In this document: positions 51,257 to 54,322 of the stretch, piece after piece
Position numbering within the stretch: the stretch's first letter is position 1
Layout: each line of letters starts with the position of its first letter
NCBI GenBank assembly: GCA_030612725.1
Contig: JAUWNJ010000020.1
Location: forward strand, 1-54,322
DNA length: 54,322 nucleotides
Direction of reading: 5' to 3'
From: Planctomycetales bacterium
Lineage (GTDB): Bacteria; Planctomycetota; Phycisphaerae; SM23-33
The notes under the pieces: model-generated
Seen by the model: the letters and a program-made list of their open reading frames with translations, nothing else
Database searches by the model: none
What the model was told of the DNA's origin: nothing
Program-made: the position numbers and the translations under genes

Positions 51257-52525
51257 ATGAAAAATGTGCTTATCAAGAGTGTGGTTGTTGCTTCTGCGCT
51301 GTTCGTCGGTCTGGCCGGTTGCAGCCGGGAGGATGAAGATAAACAACCGACGACCAAACCGGCGGAAATCACACTGCCGACGACGCTCCCCTCGTCGGCC
51401 AACGACGCTATCGACGCCGACCACCTGGCGAAAGTTCAGAAAGACATTAATAAGGGTATCGGATTCCTGCTGTCGCAGCGCAATTCCGACGGCGGATGGG
51501 GCTCGCCGGGGCGGTCGGGTCCCGCCTTGACGGCGATGACGCTCAAGGCGATGCTTCAACATCCCGGATACGACAACGAATCACCCATTGTGTCAGATGG
51601 CTTCAAGTGTCTGATGAGATTCCGCCAGTCCGACGGCGGTTTCTATGTCCCAGGCCAGGGAAACAAGAACTACATCACCTCCGTCGCGGTAATGGCCCTT
51701 GCGACGGCGAGGAATCCTGCGCATAAGGCCATTCTTTCCGATGCGGTGAAATTCCTTCGGGGGCAACAGATTACCCCCGGTTCAAAGACGCCGACCGGCC
51801 AGGAAGTGAACGAGACGCATCCTTACGTCGGCGGCGTGAGTTACGGCGGAAAGGACGAGAGCGGAAAAGACAAGAATCGTCCCGACCTGAGCAATGTCGG
51901 GATGTGGATGGACGCGCTGCACGAAGCCGGCGTTCCGGCAGACGACCCGGCAATGCAAAGGGCGCTGGCGTTCGTAACCCGCCTCCAGAACCGCACCGAA
52001 GGGACAGAGGGACAGGTATTCGTCGTCAGCGGAACAGACGACGGCGGGTTCATCTATGCCGTCAATCGCAATCGCAAAACCGGAAAATTCTTCGGCGAGT
52101 CCAAAGCCAGTGGTACCAGCAGACGAGGCCTGCGGTCCTATGGCTCAATGACGTACATCGGATTCAAGAGCATGCTTTACGCCAACGTCGCCCGCAATGA
52201 CCCGCGAGTATTGGCTGCGTATGAATGGATAAGGCAATACTGGCGTCTTGACTCGAACCCTAACATGCCGGAATTGCAGTCAAAACAGGGGTTGTTTTAT
52301 TACTACCACGTCTTCGCCAAGGCCCTCTGCGCCTGGGGCCAGGACGAAATTTCCGACCTCGAGGGCGTAACGTATAACTGGCGGCACGAGTTAATTGACG
52401 TGCTGACCGTTCGGCAGAACGAGGACGGCTCATGGGTCAACAAGGACTCGCCGCGATGGATGGAAGGCAATCCGGTATTGGCGACCTGCTTCGCCGTCCT
52501 GGCGCTGGAGGAAACCCTGAAATAA
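51257..52525 (+). CDS. Lipoprotein with squalene-cyclase-type repeats
   Basis: This 422-residue lipoprotein has lipobox LAGC with lipidated C22. A Thr/Pro-rich linker (KQPTTKPAEI) follows, then an alpha/alpha-barrel of prenyltransferase/squalene-oxidase-type repeats: QRNSDGGWGSPG, RQSDGGFYVPG and RQNEDGSWVNK. The DxDD catalytic motif of true cyclases is not seen, so a binding role at the envelope is more likely. It has a sigma-54 promoter, CAGGAGT before the ATG at 51257, and a repeat block after its stop. Confidence 0.85.
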   Translation: MKNVLIKSVVVASALFVGLAGCSREDEDKQPTTKPAEITLPTTLPSSANDAIDADHLAKVQKDINKGIGFLLSQRNSDGGWGSPGRSGPALTAMTLKAMLQHPGYDNESPIVSDGFKCLMRFRQSDGGFYVPGQGNKNYITSVAVMALATARNPAHKAILSDAVKFLRGQQITPGSKTPTGQEVNETHPYVGGVSYGGKDESGKDKNRPDLSNVGMWMDALHEAGVPADDPAMQRALAFVTRLQNRTEGTEGQVFVVSGTDDGGFIYAVNRNRKTGKFFGESKASGTSRRGLRSYGSMTYIGFKSMLYANVARNDPRVLAAYEWIRQYWRLDSNPNMPELQSKQGLFYYYHVFAKALCAWGQDEISDLEGVTYNWRHELIDVLTVRQNEDGSWVNKDSPRWMEGNPVLATCFAVLALEETLK

Positions 52526-52526
52526 T

Positions 52527-52618
52527 TTTCAATTTTTGATTTTTGATTTTCGATTCAGGTTCGTCTATTCTTGTTGTTGTTCTGTTCAATCAAAAATCAA
52601 AAATCGAAAGTCAAAAAT
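52527..52618. repeat. Quasi-palindromic heptamer-word repeat (ATTTTTG/ATCAAAA family)
   Basis: The left arm (52527-52558) has ATTTTTG and ATTTTCG words. The right arm (52585-52618) has ATCAAAA, ATCGAAA and GTCAAAA, its complement. The ATG of the next gene (52617) is formed by the last word of the right arm. Confidence 0.8.
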
Positions 52619-53888
52619 GGATATACGTTCTTTTCAAGGTTGGCGTTATAGTGTCGCTGACGGCGACATCAGCAGGTTAATTTCTCCGCCGTATGATATC
52701 CTTTCGCAGGCGGACAAGGATGCGTTGCTTGCCGGCGACGCGAGTAACATCGTGGCCGCTGATCTGCCACACGTTCCTCCGGCTGGTGTAGGCCCGGACG
52801 AGGCGTATCGCGCCTCGGCTGGGCGTCTGGACGAATGGAAGTCGGCAGGCCTGCTGCGCCAGGACGATAAGCCCGCGATTTACGCATATCAGCAGACGTA
52901 CGAATGGGCCGGTAAGACCCATATCCGCCACATGATGATTGCCCGCGTCCGCGCTACCGAGTTCGGCAAGGACGTCATGCCGCACGAAGAAACCTTCGCA
53001 GGCCCCAAAGCCGACCGGTTGAAACTCACCGAACACACGCAGACGCAATTGTCTCCGATATTCGGGTTCTACAACGATTCGGACGGAGCCGTTTCGACGA
53101 TGATTCAATCGGCAATCGACGGCGAAGCCGATGCCGTCGGTTCTCTAAATGATGTAACGGAGCGACTTTGGGTCATTGACGACGAGAAGGTCGTAGATTC
53201 AATAGTCTCATCCCTTCGCGGCGAACCGGTCTATATTGCCGACGGGCATCACCGATACACAACGGCATTGAATTACCGCGACAGTCTCGGTGAAATAGCG
53301 CCCGACCACCCCGCCAATTTCGTCATGTTCGTCCTCGCGGCAATGGACGATCCGGGGCTGATTGTACTGCCGACGCATCGCATTATCAGCGGATTGAAAG
53401 GCTTTAATCTGGAGAAATTCGTAGCCGACACCGGCGACGTTATGGATTACGAGCCGGTCAGCCTGGAAGCATCCGACGTTATCGACGCCGGCGCTTTTCT
53501 TGGTCCTTTTGGTCGGCACGCGATGGTACTGGTTGGTCGGGACGGTGCGTATGTCGGGCGGCTTAAGGATATTTCCGTGATGAAGACCCTTGCGCCCGAC
53601 GAGATCGACGCCTGGCGTGATTTGGACGTAGCCATTCTTCACCGGCTTGTGATTGAGAAGTCTCTGGCGGATTTCCGGACGGATGATACGTCCATAGACT
53701 ACACCCCCGACGGATCGGCTGCGCTGGTTGCCGTTGAGTCAGGTCAGGCCGACCTGACTGTCCTGCTTCAGGGTACGCCGATTGAGGCGGTGCGTCAAAT
53801 TGCCCTCGCCGGAGCCGTCATGCCGCACAAGAGCACCTATTTCTATCCCAAAGTTGCTACGGGAATGGTCCTTTACCAACTGGCGTGA
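52617..53888 (+). CDS. DUF1015 family protein
   Basis: This 423-residue DUF1015 protein (SpoU/YgfZ-like fold not assigned; function unknown in the family) starts MDIRSFQGWRYSVADGDI. PPYDILSQADKDALL, VYIADGHHRYTTALNYRD and ADLTVLLQGTPIEAV are conserved family segments. The cluster of His/Asp in ADGHHRY suggests a ligand or metal site. The ATG at 52617 matches the family N-terminus and lies at the end of a repeat arm with no visible ribosome site. A terminator follows at 53946-53977. Confidence 0.88.
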   Translation: MDIRSFQGWRYSVADGDISRLISPPYDILSQADKDALLAGDASNIVAADLPHVPPAGVGPDEAYRASAGRLDEWKSAGLLRQDDKPAIYAYQQTYEWAGKTHIRHMMIARVRATEFGKDVMPHEETFAGPKADRLKLTEHTQTQLSPIFGFYNDSDGAVSTMIQSAIDGEADAVGSLNDVTERLWVIDDEKVVDSIVSSLRGEPVYIADGHHRYTTALNYRDSLGEIAPDHPANFVMFVLAAMDDPGLIVLPTHRIISGLKGFNLEKFVADTGDVMDYEPVSLEASDVIDAGAFLGPFGRHAMVLVGRDGAYVGRLKDISVMKTLAPDEIDAWRDLDVAILHRLVIEKSLADFRTDDTSIDYTPDGSAALVAVESGQADLTVLLQGTPIEAVRQIALAGAVMPHKSTYFYPKVATGMVLYQLA

Positions 53889-53945
53889 GGTTTTCGTATC
53901 AGGGTTTGTCTGAAAAGTAGTTTTCATACCACCGCCAAATTAAAT

Positions 53946-53980
53946 AATGCGCTCGGCAATATACTGCCGAGCGCATTGTT
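53946..53980. terminator. Bidirectional terminator
   Basis: A perfect 13-base stem (AATGCGCTCGGCA at 53946-53958 with TGCCGAGCGCATT at 53965-53977) and a 6-base loop is followed by GTTT. A-rich DNA precedes it, so it can also serve the convergent gene at 54040-54322. Confidence 0.8.
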
Positions 53981-54039
53981 TAATCGGCGGCGGCATCACT
54001 ACGTGAGACGCTCGCTGCGCAGCATTCTACCGGAGCCTC

Positions 54040-54322
54040 TTATTTTGTAACCTTCCAGTAGTCGCCATCAATATGGACGTCCTCATCGTCGGCCTTTATT
54101 GAATCAACGCTGCCGCTGCAAAAGAGATAGTTGGCCATATCGTTGTCTCGGTGCACGTCGATGGTTCCAAAGAAGTCGGGTCCTCTTCCGGTAAAGATTC
54201 CACTTCCGCAGTAAGCGCCATACTGACCCGGCATCGGATTCGAGCCCCAGTAGCAGGACCACCACATCTCACCCAGCAGGATGGTGCTAGATGGGTCTGT
54301 AGCCTCCGTTGTCCTACCGACC
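54040..54322 (-). CDS. H-X9-DG type prepilin-like protein, C-terminal fragment
   Basis: These are the last 93 codons (TAA stop at 54040) of a protein that runs off the right edge. DPSSTILLGEMWWSCYWG and VHRDNDMANYLFCSGSV correspond to the planctomycete H-X9-DG domain (His, about nine residues, then usually Asp-Gly; here Cys-Ser-Gly) found at the C-terminus of DUF1559-type prepilins. The N-terminal prepilin signal would lie outside the window. No stop interrupts the frame up to the edge. Confidence 0.75.
   Translation of the reverse strand, partial: VGRTTEATDPSSTILLGEMWWSCYWGSNPMPGQYGAYCGSGIFTGRGPDFFGTIDVHRDNDMANYLFCSGSVDSIKADDEDVHIDGDYWKVTK

Noticed and set aside
53990-54030. A partial copy of the CACTACGTG module near the right end
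   Set aside because: Only about ten bases resemble the arm at 23899-24086, too short to call a repeat.
1-54322. tRNA, rRNA, tmRNA or other standard RNA genes
   Set aside because: I looked in all gaps for cloverleaf or conserved rRNA segments and saw none; a covariance-model search would be decisive.

Overview
The window most likely comes from a Planctomycetes-type bacterium, probably the Phycisphaerae / Sedimentisphaerales side, of moderately high GC. This is an inference from gene content. A secreted protein carries passenger repeats, dockerin-like calcium loops and a PEP-CTERM tail. There is an H-X9-DG prepilin-type protein at the right edge, an ABC/GldG-type system with a DUF4340 protein, a SpoIVB-type (S55) peptidase, a fused AroD-AroE, and a Gram-negative lipid A/heptose gene set (lpxK, hldE, gmhA, gmhB). 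No rRNA or tRNA gene and no CRISPR array was seen.

Layout. 1-9.3 kb: a phasin-like 5' fragment, then rhamnulokinase and a zinc alcohol dehydrogenase (overlapping), the PEP-CTERM protein, a convergent RhaI-type sugar isomerase, asd, and an L-fucose-isomerase-like protein. 9.3-18.2 kb: truA, a membrane protein, an unknown gene, rmuC, efp, a secreted HEAT-repeat gene and pyk. The HEAT gene is flanked by a duplicated efp-5'/pyk-3' segment. 18.4-19.3 kb: an IS200-like element and its transposase-less derivative. 19.3-28.6 kb: a B12/radical-SAM protein, yjbQ, a zinc-ribbon protein, a Doc/AbrB toxin-antitoxin pair, truB, a GAF/HD-GYP protein, fmt, a methyltransferase, trxA and nnrE. 28.6-37.6 kb (minus strand): S55 peptidase, DUF4340, a secreted unknown, aroDE, nitrilase-like hydrolase and argG, reading as one long gene train. 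37.7-38.5 kb: a REP-associated tyrosine transposase bracketed by REP hairpins. 38.5-54.3 kb (plus strand): ABC ATPase, permease, GldG-like protein, beta-propeller protein, isocitrate dehydrogenase family enzyme, lpxK, hldE, gmhA, a gmhB-like fusion, a sigma-54-driven lipoprotein with squalene-cyclase-type repeats, and DUF1015. The H-X9-DG fragment lies on the minus strand at the edge.

The genes are mostly housekeeping and cell-envelope functions. The rhamnose enzymes suggest use of deoxy sugars from polysaccharides. lpxK, hldE, gmhA and the gmhB-like gene would supply lipid A and ADP-heptose for lipopolysaccharide. The ABC/GldG/DUF4340/S55/propeller set is an uncharacterised envelope machine, split here into two divergent halves around the REP transposase.

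The most unusual feature is in the intergenic DNA. Around a dozen intergenic elements are built from short tandem words of 7 or 9 bases (for example AATCAGC, AAATCCG, CGCAGAGAA, ATCAAAA). Most are arranged as two facing arms, making large quasi-palindromes. At least eight unrelated word families occur in 54 kb. They sit at both 5' and 3' ends of genes and in two places contain a start or stop codon. Added to these are a 114-bp MITE-like element in two copies, a REP/RAYT unit, an IS200-like element with a solo derivative, and a Campbell-type duplication around the HEAT gene.
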